Part shown: positions 54,345 to 61,766 of the stretch, one piece after another
How positions within the stretch are numbered: position 1 is the first letter of the stretch
How the letters are laid out: every line of letters starts with the position of its first letter
Source of the DNA: Prevotella sp. ne3005
GTDB taxonomy: Bacteria > Bacteroidota > Bacteroidia > Bacteroidales > Bacteroidaceae
DNA: 64,000 nucleotides
Reading direction: 5' to 3'
Assembly: GCF_900110085.1 (NCBI RefSeq)
Contig: NZ_FOCK01000008.1
Location: 102,913 to 166,912, forward strand
Notes under the pieces: generated by a model
What the model saw: only the letters and a program-made list of their open reading frames with translations
What the model was told of the DNA's origin: nothing
The model's database searches: none
Made by a program: the position numbers and the translations under genes

Positions 54345-55334
54345 TTACAGTATTCTCACGCTCTTATGCAGATTCTTACCCTTTTTATACAGGTTCAGTT
54401 CCGTCTGATAGCCCACGAACAGTTCATGGCTTCCATTGCCGAGGCTGACGGCAGAGGTGTATATCTCATAACTGTAGCCAATATGCACGCCAAAGAAACG
54501 ACCACCTAACATCACCGTCACCGAGTTTGTCGGACTATAGGTCAAGCCAGCATACATCACCTTCTTCTCATGTTCATATTTCAGGCGCCCTGTCAGGTCG
54601 GCCCGCCACGCACTACCGTCAGTACGTCCAAGAGCAGAGGTTTGTATAGTTAAAAACGGATGACTAAGCCGAATATTGTATCCACCCGTTAAATAATATG
54701 TAGCAGAGATGTCCAGTTCGTTGGTTTCCCCTAATTCCACCTTAGGTGAATTCAGATGCAGTACAGAGAAACCAGCATACCAATCACGGGCCAGATAGTA
54801 TAGCCCAGCTGAGAGGTCCAGCCCCGTACCATTTTCCGAGGATGAGGAAAAAGCCGGATCATCAGGATCCACCACGTCAACCTTACTACCATCGAAATTC
54901 TCACTTACCATTCCCGCCTGGATACCCGCACTGATCTTTCCACCCAAGAGGCGATGCTGATAGGCATATTGCAGACTTAGCCGTTTATGAGTAAACAAGC
55001 CTATCGCATCATTGAGGAACTGTAAACCCACGCCATGATAGGCACCCAACGCATAGAATGGCATATCGGCAGCGGCATACATTGTATTGGGGTTATGTTC
55101 AAAGCCTGCCATCTGAATGGCATAAGCCGCCGCCACATTCAACTTGGCCTCTTTGCCTACTGACGCAGGATTGAATGACGGTTCCATCGCCCAATAATGG
55201 CTAAAGGAAACATCATACTGCGCCCATCCCTTGATAGAAGAAAACAGCAACAAACATATTATAGCACAACCTCTATACACGTTATAATAACGAAACAACC
55301 TCCAGAATATTGCATCTGAAGGTTGTTTCGTCAT
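54345..55334 (-). CDS. porP: Type IX secretion outer-membrane protein PorP/SprF
   Basis: PorP/SprF is a barrel that links surface adhesin or GldK-ring partners to type IX secretion. The 329 residues carry the family start QYDVSFSHYWAMEPSFNPASVGKEAKLNV after the signal peptide, repeated strands (LSLQYAYQHRLLGGKISAGIQAG) and the C-terminal HIGYSYEIYTSAVSLGNGSHEL. The N terminus is odd: about 20 residues (TKQPSDAIFWRLFRYYNV) precede the signal peptide, and their DNA forms a 12-base stem. A GTG at codon 19 is a possible alternative start. It begins 3 bases after greA. Confidence 0.9.
   Translation of the reverse strand: MTKQPSDAIFWRLFRYYNVYRGCAIICLLLFSSIKGWAQYDVSFSHYWAMEPSFNPASVGKEAKLNVAAAYAIQMAGFEHNPNTMYAAADMPFYALGAYHGVGLQFLNDAIGLFTHKRLSLQYAYQHRLLGGKISAGIQAGMVSENFDGSKVDVVDPDDPAFSSSSENGTGLDLSAGLYYLARDWYAGFSVLHLNSPKVELGETNELDISATYYLTGGYNIRLSHPFLTIQTSALGRTDGSAWRADLTGRLKYEHEKKVMYAGLTYSPTNSVTVMLGGRFFGVHIGYSYEIYTSAVSLGNGSHELFVGYQTELNLYKKGKNLHKSVRIL
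55289..55332 (-). terminator. Hairpin overlapping the porP start: possible greA terminator
   Basis: ACGAAACAACCT and its exact reverse complement AGGTTGTTTCGT pair with an 18-base loop, starting inside the first codons of porP and just after the greA stop. On the minus strand TTATTATAA follows. It may be a greA terminator that was overlaid by the porP frame, or a control hairpin for porP translation. Confidence 0.5.
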
Positions 55335-55337
55335 CGT

Positions 55338-55808
55338 CTATAATTGAATATTTTCGATACGCAACTTTATCGTACCGGCAGGCACCCGGACTTCCACGAC
55401 ATCACCAACTTTCTTGTTCAGCAAGGCCTGAGCAATAGGCGATTTGATGGAAATCTTCCCTTCACGGATATTTGCCTCGTGGGGACTGGCTATCGTGTAG
55501 GTCATCCTGCTATTGTTTGCCATATTAGTCATCTCAACCTTACTGAGCAATTGCACAGTGCCTGTAGCAAGTCTCGACATATCTATCACACGTGCATTGG
55601 CCAACACTCTTTGTTTGAAACGTATCCTACCCAACAAACGCGACTGTTCACGCTTGGCAGCATGATACTCAAAGTTCTCGCTAAGGTCGCCTTTGTCGCG
55701 GGCTTCGGCAATAGCCTCTTTCACTTGAGGCAGTTCTACACTCTCCAGTTGACGGAGTTCAGCCACGAGTTTATCGTAGCCTTCTTGAGACATATATTCT
55801 ACACTCAT
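55338..55808 (-). CDS. greA: Transcript cleavage factor GreA
   Basis: GreA enters the RNA polymerase secondary channel and stimulates cleavage of backtracked RNA. The 156-residue protein has the N-terminal coiled coil with the acidic tip (EAIAEARDKGDLSENFEYHAAKREQ, residues about 28-52, including Asp and Glu of the active tip) and the FKBP-like C-terminal domain (SPIAQALLNKKVGDVVEVRVP). It is followed after 3 bases by porP. I see no consensus promoter upstream. Confidence 0.95.
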   Translation of the reverse strand: MSVEYMSQEGYDKLVAELRQLESVELPQVKEAIAEARDKGDLSENFEYHAAKREQSRLLGRIRFKQRVLANARVIDMSRLATGTVQLLSKVEMTNMANNSRMTYTIASPHEANIREGKISIKSPIAQALLNKKVGDVVEVRVPAGTIKLRIENIQL

Positions 55809-55907
55809 ATAATCTGTTCTGTTTTTATTGTTTAATCATTTTCCATCTGAACGACTCACACTTCTATAAAGTTTTAGTTTTATTTAGCGATTAAACTATT
55901 AATGTGG

Positions 55908-56047
55908 CTACGCGTACCTTTTAAATACAAAATCATAGAAATCCTCGATGGGGTTGATGTTCTCATTATACACCTTTTTCAGGCCATTTTGAGCGTCCAT
56001 CGTCAACGCAAAGCAGAGACTTAATAATGACAGGATTAATTTGTCAT
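55908..56047 (-). pseudogene. Remnant of a thioredoxin-like periplasmic protein gene
   Basis: An ATG (56045-56047) overlaps the ridA stop (ATGA). Restoring one A in the run after it joins a clean frame: signal peptide KLILSLLSLCFALTMDAQN, then GLKKVYNENINPIEDF, which resembles the N terminus of Bacteroidetes thioredoxin-family proteins, then a stop at 55908-55910. The rest of the gene, including any CxxC, is gone. The 1-base deletion and truncation point to decay. Family name is my recognition from a short stretch and could be wrong. Confidence 0.45.
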
Positions 56048-56421
56048 ACGCCTGCTACTACTTCAATTTCAACTAATGCTCCTTTAGGTAAAGTTTTTAC
56101 AGCAACAGCAGACCTTGCAGGGTATGGCTCTGCGAAAAACTCTGCATAAACAGCGTTCATATCCGCAAAGTCGTTCATATCGGCCATGAATATTGTAGTT
56201 TTCACTACATTGCCCATTGTCAAACCTGCCTCTTCTAGAATAGCCTTCACGTTGAGCAAAGACTGACGAGTTTGTTCCTTGATACCTCCCTCAACAAAAC
56301 TTCCAGTAGCAGGGTCGATGGGAATCTGTCCAGAGGCATAAATGATATTTCCCACTTGTATTGCCTGACTATAAGGACCTATTGCCGAAGGTGCCTTTGT
56401 TGTCCTGATTACTTTTTTCAT
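56044..56421 (-). CDS. ridA: RidA family enamine/imine deaminase
   Basis: RidA hydrolyses reactive 2-aminoacrylate and related imines made by PLP enzymes. The 125-residue protein has the family motifs [25 protein letters not shown] (about 9-33), [20 protein letters not shown] and the C-terminal [21 protein letters not shown] with the conserved Arg near 104 and Glu near 119. It lies 18 bases after the nitroreductase gene and before a decayed gene. Confidence 0.95.
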   Translation of the reverse strand: MKKVIRTTKAPSAIGPYSQAIQVGNIIYASGQIPIDPATGSFVEGGIKEQTRQSLLNVKAILEEAGLTMGNVVKTTIFMADMNDFADMNAVYAEFFAEPYPARSAVAVKTLPKGALVEIEVVAGV

Positions 56422-56439
56422 CTTCTTATGGTGTTTTGT

Positions 56440-56937
56440 TCACTTGCATATTTCTTCTATGGCCTTACGCTTCTTTTCCTTCGAATCATCGGCAGGATAG
56501 CCGATTGGAATCAGGACGGCAGCCTCTTCATTCTCTCCCAAGCCAAAGGACTTCTTACACAGTTCGGCATCAAAGTTACATACCCAACATGTACCAAGTC
56601 CCAGTTCTGTAGCAGCCAGACAAAAATGCTCAACTGCAATAGCAATGTCAATATCGCCGTGGTGTTTGCCATCGGATCTAACCCATTCTTCATCATGCAA
56701 GATAGAGGCAATGACAACAATAGGAGCCGTAGCGAACCATTCGCGATTATAGCACTGGCAGATTATCTTCCTATCTTCCTCGCTACTGACGAAGCGAAAC
56801 TTCCAAGGCTGCTTGTTCACAGCAGATGGGGCCAACCGGACACACTCCATGATATAGTCCAGCTTATCCTGTTCAACACTCGTAGGCTGATAGCTCCTAC
56901 AACTATATCTATTCTTTATAAGTTCTAGCAAATCCAT
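56440..56937 (-). CDS. Nitroreductase-family flavoprotein
   Basis: These FMN enzymes reduce nitro compounds, quinones or flavins with NAD(P)H. From the ATG at 56935-56937 the protein has 165 residues: MDLLELIKNRYSCRSYQPTSV (FMN phosphate site), APSAVNKQPWKFRFV, and GLGTCWVCNFD near the C terminus. It is shorter than most (about 180-220), which is common for small anaerobe homologues. An in-frame ATG 13 codons upstream is not conserved. A decayed thioesterase gene lies directly upstream. Confidence 0.9.
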   Translation of the reverse strand: MDLLELIKNRYSCRSYQPTSVEQDKLDYIMECVRLAPSAVNKQPWKFRFVSSEEDRKIICQCYNREWFATAPIVVIASILHDEEWVRSDGKHHGDIDIAIAVEHFCLAATELGLGTCWVCNFDAELCKKSFGLGENEEAAVLIPIGYPADDSKEKKRKAIEEICK

Positions 56938-56954
56938 ATTATCTAAGTTTTGAG

Positions 56955-57137
56955 ATGAATTTTTCTTTGTCAACAATGAATCTTAGATGTGTAGCTAGCG
57001 AGCACAGCTCGAGCGCTCCATCAAAGCCATCATAGCTGGGGTAGCAAGTACAGGCATATTTCCAGCCCCATCTGAAGAGCGGTCAAGCCTTCGTTTACAG
57101 TCAGTTCGCTTGTATATTCCAGTCCAAGTTCCAACAT
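56955..57137 (-). pseudogene. Frameshifted thioesterase (hotdog, fluoroacetyl-CoA thioesterase-like) remnant
   Basis: The ATG at 57135-57137 lies one base after the cyclophilin stop. Frame one reads LELGLEYTSELTVNEGLTALQMG; after one missing G the next frame continues NMPVLATPAMMALMER; after a second shift AVLASYT. Joined, this is the N-terminal third of the family that carries ATPAM as a signature. Two indels and loss of the C-terminal part make it non-functional. It keeps its coupled position, so the decay is probably recent. Confidence 0.65.
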
Positions 57138-57138
57138 A

Positions 57139-57942
57139 TTATTCAATAACTATCATTCTCATTTCTATGTCATCAACAGGTCTGTCAGCACGTCCAGTAG
57201 CAGTGCCTTGTATCATTTCAACCACATCAAGACCTTCCTCGACCTCTCCGAATATAGTATATTGGCCGTCAAGATGGGGAGTACCACCAATAGTAGAGTA
57301 TATCTTCAACTGGTCATCGGTCAAGCCAGTTTTTCCTACCTTACTCTCAGCTTCCGCAGCCAGTTTGTCTTGCAATTCCTGTAGCCCTGCACGATTCCTG
57401 TCACGGCGCATCTGCATGATTTCAGCACGATGTTCTGCTGCAAGTTCATTGAATACAGCCTGAACCTTCTGCATCCTCAACTGCTTGGAAAACTGGCGAA
57501 GCTGTCCCTCATTATACACCTGGCCCCAGACAATATAAAATTGAGAGCCACTACTGCGACGATCTGGATTAACTTCGTCACCCTGTCTCGCAGCAGCCAA
57601 GGCACCACGTTTATGAAACAGTCCGTCCTTAATCTCGGCTTCAAGTGTATAACCAGGATCCCCCACACCAAGTATTTTTCCAGCAGGTGCGCCCTTTGAA
57701 TCAGGATCGCCGCCCTGAATCATAAAATCCTTAATGACACGATGAAACAGTGTACCATCGTAATATCCTTCTTTCGCCAATTTCAGGAAATTGGCACGAT
57801 GGATGGGAGTCTCATCATATAGGCGAACAACAATGTCGCCAAGCATTGTTTGAATCTTTACTTTACACTTCGTGCGAGAATTCTCACGCTCGGCAGAGTT
57901 CAAACTCATTTGGCTCTGCTCTCTCTTAATCGAATCTTTCAT
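57139..57942 (-). CDS. Cyclophilin-type peptidyl-prolyl isomerase with charged insertion
   Basis: The enzyme speeds cis-trans isomerisation of X-Pro bonds. The 267 residues contain the cyclophilin core: VKIQTMLGDIVVRLYDETP, FHRVIKDFMIQGGDPDSKG (with the catalytic Arg), GSQFYIVWGQ and QYTIFGEVEEGLDVVEMI. Between SQFYIVWG and the GQYTIFG block lies an insertion of about 70 residues rich in Arg, Gln and Glu, probably helical (QKVQAVFNELAAEHRAEIMQ). No signal peptide is seen. The promoter is at 57965-57972. Confidence 0.93.
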   Translation of the reverse strand: MKDSIKREQSQMSLNSAERENSRTKCKVKIQTMLGDIVVRLYDETPIHRANFLKLAKEGYYDGTLFHRVIKDFMIQGGDPDSKGAPAGKILGVGDPGYTLEAEIKDGLFHKRGALAAARQGDEVNPDRRSSGSQFYIVWGQVYNEGQLRQFSKQLRMQKVQAVFNELAAEHRAEIMQMRRDRNRAGLQELQDKLAAEAESKVGKTGLTDDQLKIYSTIGGTPHLDGQYTIFGEVEEGLDVVEMIQGTATGRADRPVDDIEMRMIVIE

Positions 57943-57964
57943 ACTTTTTCTCTCAATTTGGCGA

Positions 57965-57972
57965 CAAAATTA
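57965..57972 (-). promoter_or_regulatory. -7 box of the cyclophilin gene promoter
   Basis: TAATTTTG on the minus strand, about 20 bases before the ATG; TTG lies about 22 bases upstream (57995-57997). Confidence 0.6.
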
Positions 57973-58019
57973 CACAAAAATAGGGAAAAACACTCAATTC
58001 TGTAGTGAAGATGTGTTAT

Positions 58020-58054
58020 TTTGGCAATTTTCAACTGAAAATTGAGTAATTTTG
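58020..58054 (+). promoter_or_regulatory. Promoter with operator-like palindrome for the solute-binding protein gene
   Basis: TAATTTTG (58047-58054) with TTTG at 58020-58023 (spacer 23). Between them lies a perfect inverted repeat, CAATTTTCA (58025-58033) and TGAAAATTG (58036-58044) with a 2-base centre, filling the spacer; a bound repressor would block the polymerase. Confidence 0.55.
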
Positions 58055-58083
58055 TAGCCGATTATAAATACAGTACAGAAACA

Positions 58084-58920
58084 ATGATAAGATTGGAAAG
58101 ATTAAGGACCTGGTTTCTGATAGCAGTTCTGATCATTTGCGGCGCTCGAACTTTTTCGTTTTGTTCGCAAAGAACCTATACAGATAATCCCACCAAGGGC
58201 AAAGTAGCAGAAATTCTGGATCGAGGCACAATCCTCTTTGGTACTACCGGTGACTACAGACCGTTATCATTCTGTGAACCCGATGGAACATATTGGGGCT
58301 TTGGTATTGATGTCGCCAACGAAATAGCAAGAAGGTTAGGAGTAGATATAGAATTCAAAAAGACCTCATGGCCTTCATTGACAGCCGACGTACTAACAGA
58401 ACCTCAAATATTCGACCTTGCCATTGGTGGGATTACCATAACAGATACCAGACGGGAAACGATGCTCATGAGCGACGGCTATCTAGCTAACGGCAAGACC
58501 ATCCTTTGCAGGGCTTCGGAGGCAAACCGCTACAAGTCATTGGCTGACATAGACAAACCCGAAGTGACCGTAATGGTGAATCCAGGTGGACTGAATGAAA
58601 AGTTTGCCAACGAGAACCTGACTCACGCTAAGATAGTGGTTCACCAAAAGAACGAGGAAATACCGACACTTGTAGCCGAAGGTGCAGCCGACGTGATGAT
58701 AACGGAAATTACAGAGGCTCCTTATTATGTGCAGACTGACACCCGACTGGCAGCTCCACTATTGAACGCTCCATTTACTCATGGTGAAATTGGTGTCCTC
58801 ATGCAGAAGGGGCAGGAGGATCTCCTGCAGATAGTGAATAATGTCATCCGTCAGATGAAGTCCGACGGCTCTCTTCGGAAACTGCATGAAAAGTACGGGC
58901 TATTATATGCCTACGAATAA
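58084..58920 (+). CDS. Periplasmic amino-acid-type solute-binding protein (SBP family 3)
   Basis: From the ATG at 58084 the protein has 278 residues with a signal anchor (WFLIAVLIICGARTFSFC). It has the family 3 fold: GTILFGTTGDYRPLSFCEPDGTYWGFGIDVANEIARRLG, then IFDLAIGGITITDTRRETMLMSD and a C-terminal MKSDGSLRKLHEKYGL. Close relatives include cyclohexadienyl dehydratases as well as transport receptors; no permease or ATPase gene is next to it, so an enzymatic or sensory role is as likely as transport. Three small genes follow in the same direction. Confidence 0.88.
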   Translation: MIRLERLRTWFLIAVLIICGARTFSFCSQRTYTDNPTKGKVAEILDRGTILFGTTGDYRPLSFCEPDGTYWGFGIDVANEIARRLGVDIEFKKTSWPSLTADVLTEPQIFDLAIGGITITDTRRETMLMSDGYLANGKTILCRASEANRYKSLADIDKPEVTVMVNPGGLNEKFANENLTHAKIVVHQKNEEIPTLVAEGAADVMITEITEAPYYVQTDTRLAAPLLNAPFTHGEIGVLMQKGQEDLLQIVNNVIRQMKSDGSLRKLHEKYGLLYAYE

Positions 58921-58936
58921 AAAGAGATAATTATCG

Positions 58937-59143
58937 ATGGACTACCTGCCTAAAGACCCTGCAATACTGGTTTCAAGCGTCAACATGCTTCTGAGGGATG
59001 AAGAGTTTGACACGTTGGAATCCCTGTGCTACAACTTTGGGACAGAGCCGAAAGATTTAAAGACCTACCTATACGGACATGGATTCGTTTACAGCGACGA
59101 GCAAAAGCAGTTCCGTCCGATAGGCTATGACAAAAACAGATGA
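58937..59143 (+). CDS. DUF4250 family small protein
   Basis: The 68-residue protein (MDYLPKDPAILVSSVNMLLRD...) matches the DUF4250 pattern LPKDPxxLxSxVNxxLRDxxxxLxxLC, a small helical cytoplasmic protein of unknown function found in Bacteroidetes and Firmicutes. It lies 16 bases after the solute-binding protein gene and its stop overlaps the next start (ATGA), which suggests a coupled pair. Confidence 0.8.
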   Translation: MDYLPKDPAILVSSVNMLLRDEEFDTLESLCYNFGTEPKDLKTYLYGHGFVYSDEQKQFRPIGYDKNR

Positions 59144-59385
59144 TAACGAAAGACAGTATAGAGACAGCCTACAGTTTCTTGCATCAGAAGCAGAGGATCT
59201 ATGTTCATTCGACACTTGACTGGCAGAAAGACGACATTGAGATTGCTATTGCCTCGTATGCAGATGAAATGAGCCAGGAACTACTTGATGATATTTCTAG
59301 TGGCAGAGCTGACTTTCTGAGAGACCACAAACGGTTTCAAGAGGACATAACCGAGGCTGTTGAGATACTGGAAAATATGCTATAA
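59140..59385 (+). CDS. Conserved Bacteroidales protein of unknown function
   Basis: The 81-residue protein (MITKDSIETAYSFLHQKQRI..., QKDDIEIAIASYADEMSQ, GRADFLRDHKRF) is acidic and fully helical by eye, without membrane segment or signal. I recognise the pattern HQKxRxY...QKDDIExAI from other Bacteroidales hypothetical proteins, but no function is known to me. Its ATG overlaps the DUF4250 stop by 4 bases. Confidence 0.7.
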   Translation: MITKDSIETAYSFLHQKQRIYVHSTLDWQKDDIEIAIASYADEMSQELLDDISSGRADFLRDHKRFQEDITEAVEILENML

Positions 59386-59387
59386 CA

Positions 59388-59551
59388 ATGACCCTACAAG
59401 AAGCAATAGAAGCCCGCCATAGTGTAAGGGCATACAAGGAACTGCCATTGGCAGAAGATGCTCCATCATCGGATACACTCAGATGGACTTGGGCATAGCC
59501 AAGTATCACTTTGAGATTGGAGCCGGAAAAGATAACTTTGAGTGGGTATGA
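59388..59551 (+). pseudogene. Nitroreductase gene with large internal deletion
   Basis: Starts MTLQEAIEARHSVRAYKELPL, the FMN-binding N terminus of the nitroreductase family, for about 28 codons; then, in a different frame, the C terminus SIIGYTQMDLGIAKYHFEIG and NFEWV-stop follow directly. About 100 central codons are missing. The stop overlaps the start of the next gene (ATGA), so operon structure is intact though the product is lost. Confidence 0.75.
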
Positions 59552-60000
59552 ACAAGCCTATATTGCACAAGAAAACGTTTCAAGAACTAACTACGGACGA
59601 GCTATACGAACTGCTGAGAGTGCGTAGCGAAGTGTTCGTGGTTGAGCAGAATTGCGTCTATCAAGATATGGACGGAGATGATCAGAAATCTATTCATCTA
59701 TGGTTGACTTTGGGAAACAGAATTGTAGCACTGGCCCGTGTATGTCCTGCCGGTACTCATATGAAGGAAATCTCGATTGGCAGAGTTATAACGATAGAAC
59801 GAGGCAAAGGGTATGGTAAGCAGATTATGATTCACTCAATTGAGACAGCAGTCAAACATTTCGGTGCGACACACATAGACATTGAAGCTCAGGAGTATGC
59901 CAAGGAATTCTACGAAAGAGTCGGATTCAAACAGTCATCAGATAGTTTTATGCTTGATGGCATTCCTCACATAAAAATGACTTGGACAAGAAAAAGATAA
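59548..60000 (+). CDS. elaA: ElaA-type GNAT acetyltransferase
   Basis: GNAT enzymes transfer acetyl from acetyl-CoA to amines. The 150-residue protein has the ElaA start FQELTTDELYELLRVRSEVFVVEQNC, the acetyl-CoA motif IGRVITIERGKGYGKQIM (about residues 74-91) and the C-terminal ERVGFKQSSDSFMLDGIPHI. The acceptor is unknown. The start at 59548 overlaps the stop of the decayed nitroreductase gene. Confidence 0.88.
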   Translation: MNKPILHKKTFQELTTDELYELLRVRSEVFVVEQNCVYQDMDGDDQKSIHLWLTLGNRIVALARVCPAGTHMKEISIGRVITIERGKGYGKQIMIHSIETAVKHFGATHIDIEAQEYAKEFYERVGFKQSSDSFMLDGIPHIKMTWTRKR

Positions 60001-60148
60001 CAATCACATTACCTGGATTTCGTACTAATAATCTTCCCATCTTTTGACCAAGTATATATTCAGGATTCTTTACGACTAGTGAAAGTGCCACCACTAACAG
60101 TTAGTATATTGTCGTTATTGTCTTGCCATATTCAAATAATTATTCGCA

Positions 60149-60187
60149 CAAAAAAACGAGGTGTGCAAAAAAAATACACACCTCGTT
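60149..60187 (-). terminator. Terminator of the DUF2795 gene
   Basis: Arms AACGAGGTGTG (60155-60165) and CACACCTCGTT (60177-60187) pair over 11 bases with an 11-base loop; on the minus strand at least six U follow (60149-60154). It lies 30 bases after the stop at 60218. Confidence 0.85.
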
Positions 60188-60217
60188 AATCTTCAATTAC
60201 TTACAGCAGAATACTGC

Positions 60218-60439
60218 TTAGTATTCATCCTCGTTGAAAAGGAAGTCCTCTTTCGTTGGGTAATCGGGCCAGATGTCTTCGATGCTCTCATAAACATCAC
60301 CCTCATCCTCTATCTCCTGCAAATTCTCAAGTACCTCCAAAGGAGCACCTGAACGAATTGCGTAATCAATCAATTCATCCTTGGTTGCGGGCCAAGGCGC
60401 ATCTTCCAATTTGGAAGCCAATTCCAGTGTCCAATACAT
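60218..60439 (-). CDS. DUF2795 family small acidic protein
   Basis: The 73-residue protein (WTLELASKLEDAPWPATKDELIDYAIRSGAP...DIWPDYPTKEDFLFNEDEY) is a DUF2795 member and is very conserved in Bacteroidetes. The central part has a helix-turn-helix-like pattern, followed by an acidic tail. Function is unknown. It is a single-gene unit with its own promoter (60482-60512) and a strong terminator. Confidence 0.88.
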   Translation of the reverse strand: MYWTLELASKLEDAPWPATKDELIDYAIRSGAPLEVLENLQEIEDEGDVYESIEDIWPDYPTKEDFLFNEDEY

Positions 60440-60481
60440 ATTCTTAGTCTTTGGTTTTTTACTATGTTTTTAATTCGGGCG

Positions 60482-60512
60482 CAAAAGTAATCATTTTATT
60501 CCTATTTGCAAA
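60482..60512 (-). promoter_or_regulatory. Promoter of the DUF2795 gene
   Basis: On the minus strand TACTTTTG (60482-60489) lies 19 bases after TTTG (60509-60512). The -33 element overlaps the stop of the adenosyltransferase gene. Confidence 0.72.
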
Positions 60513-61065
60513 CATTTTGCCATATAATTTCACTTACGCCTGCGTTAAAATTTATTATTTTGGCTAAAACGAACAGATAATCACTTAATCTGTTCACATA
60601 TTGTAAAGTCTCAGGACTTATTTGGGCAACTACTGACAATGCTACAATTCGACGTTCTGCACGGCGACAGACAGTACGACACACATGAGCTTGAGCAGCA
60701 ACCTGCGTACCTCCTGGAAGGATAAACCCCTGGCGTTCCGGCAACAGTTTCATCATTCGGTCTACTTCTGACTCTAATAACTCAATCTCTCCATCAGCGA
60801 GTTTTGCAGAGTCGTATAGCGGTGTCTGGCTCTGATCTGTAGCAAGATTTGTGCAGACATTAAACAGATTATTTTGGATCCGAATAATCATATCATGATA
60901 TTCACCCTCTGACAGCATCGCAGCCAAGAGTCCCAAATGGGAACTCAATTCATCCACTGTACCATAAGCCTCTAAACGTTCACTAGCCTTACTGACTCTA
61001 AAACCACCTACGATACTTGTCTGCCCTTGATCGCCTGTACGAGTATATACCTTAGTAATCTTCAT
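60502..61065 (-). CDS. pduO: Cob(I)alamin adenosyltransferase, PduO type
   Basis: The enzyme makes adenosylcobalamin from cob(I)alamin and ATP. The 187-residue helical-bundle protein has the ATP motif TRTGDQGQTS (residues 8-17), a GTVDELSSHLGL segment and CRTVCRRAERRIVAL near residue 127-141 with the conserved Arg and Glu. Adenosylcobalamin is needed for methylmalonyl-CoA mutase in propionate formation, a Bacteroidales trait; no such gene is in the window. It lies downstream of the gene at 61082-61621. Confidence 0.93.
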   Translation of the reverse strand: MKITKVYTRTGDQGQTSIVGGFRVSKASERLEAYGTVDELSSHLGLLAAMLSEGEYHDMIIRIQNNLFNVCTNLATDQSQTPLYDSAKLADGEIELLESEVDRMMKLLPERQGFILPGGTQVAAQAHVCRTVCRRAERRIVALSVVAQISPETLQYVNRLSDYLFVLAKIINFNAGVSEIIWQNVCK

Positions 61066-61081
61066 AGATTTGTTGATTTTA

Positions 61082-61621
61082 TTAGAAATTTATAATATAA
61101 TTCATTTTATGCCTTTTTTTGTCAAACAGCACTATTCCACAATAATAGAGATCGAATGTCACCTTTGTCCGTTCATCGGCAACAATTTCATTCCAGAGAG
61201 CACGGTTCTGCCCGATCGCTTCAACAATAAGAACTGTATTATCAACCACCTTATTATAAATAGAAGCCAGACGACTACGGCAATCGCCTACGAGGCACAG
61301 TCTTATTAGTTCCACAGAATCACCGAACTTAGCATCACGACATCCTGCCTGCAGATATTGCTCAAAGCTGTCGCTCTCAATAACATGAGGCTGCCGCCAA
61401 TTGGCGATACGGAAATAAAGAAGGCCCAACTTCCTTGTAAGCCAGTCATCCTCTTCGCCCAACAGTTCATACTGATAATATGGCCAATGCTCATTGAAGA
61501 CATAACGCACCAGCCAATAGTCAGCAGGCGATTGGATGCCAAAACCTCGACAATGTCCAATACGGTTCAGCCAGACAAAGACATGTCGAACGCGCTGTAT
61601 CACTGTAGCGATTTTAATCAT
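61082..61621 (-). CDS. Conserved Bacteroidetes protein of unknown function
   Basis: The 179-residue protein has conserved-looking blocks GIQSPADYWLVRYVFNEHWPYY (aromatic-rich, about residues 28-49), DDWLTRKLGLLYFRIANWRQP and the C-terminal YYCGIVLFDKKRHKMNYIINF. I have seen this pattern in Bacteroidetes proteins, sometimes described as methyltransferase-like, but no SAM-binding Gly motif is visible here. It has no signal or membrane helix. It lies 16 bases before the cobalamin adenosyltransferase gene in the same direction. Confidence 0.7.
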   Translation of the reverse strand: MIKIATVIQRVRHVFVWLNRIGHCRGFGIQSPADYWLVRYVFNEHWPYYQYELLGEEDDWLTRKLGLLYFRIANWRQPHVIESDSFEQYLQAGCRDAKFGDSVELIRLCLVGDCRSRLASIYNKVVDNTVLIVEAIGQNRALWNEIVADERTKVTFDLYYCGIVLFDKKRHKMNYIINF

Positions 61622-61687
61622 GTGGCAAATTTACACACTTTTTCTGAGACTGAGTCATAATTATTGTTAAAGTTTAGGCAGATTCCA

Positions 61688-61717
61688 TTGCCAGACGAAG
61701 AATTGTTCATATCTTTG
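61688..61717 (+). promoter_or_regulatory. Promoter of the SPFH cassette
   Basis: TATCTTTG (61710-61717) lies 19 bases after TTG (61688-61690). Just downstream GATATC occurs twice around ATTTT (61719-61735), an inverted repeat at the transcript start. Confidence 0.7.
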
Positions 61718-61766
61718 CGATATCATTTTGATATCAATTTCAATCAACTTATTAATACTTATCATT

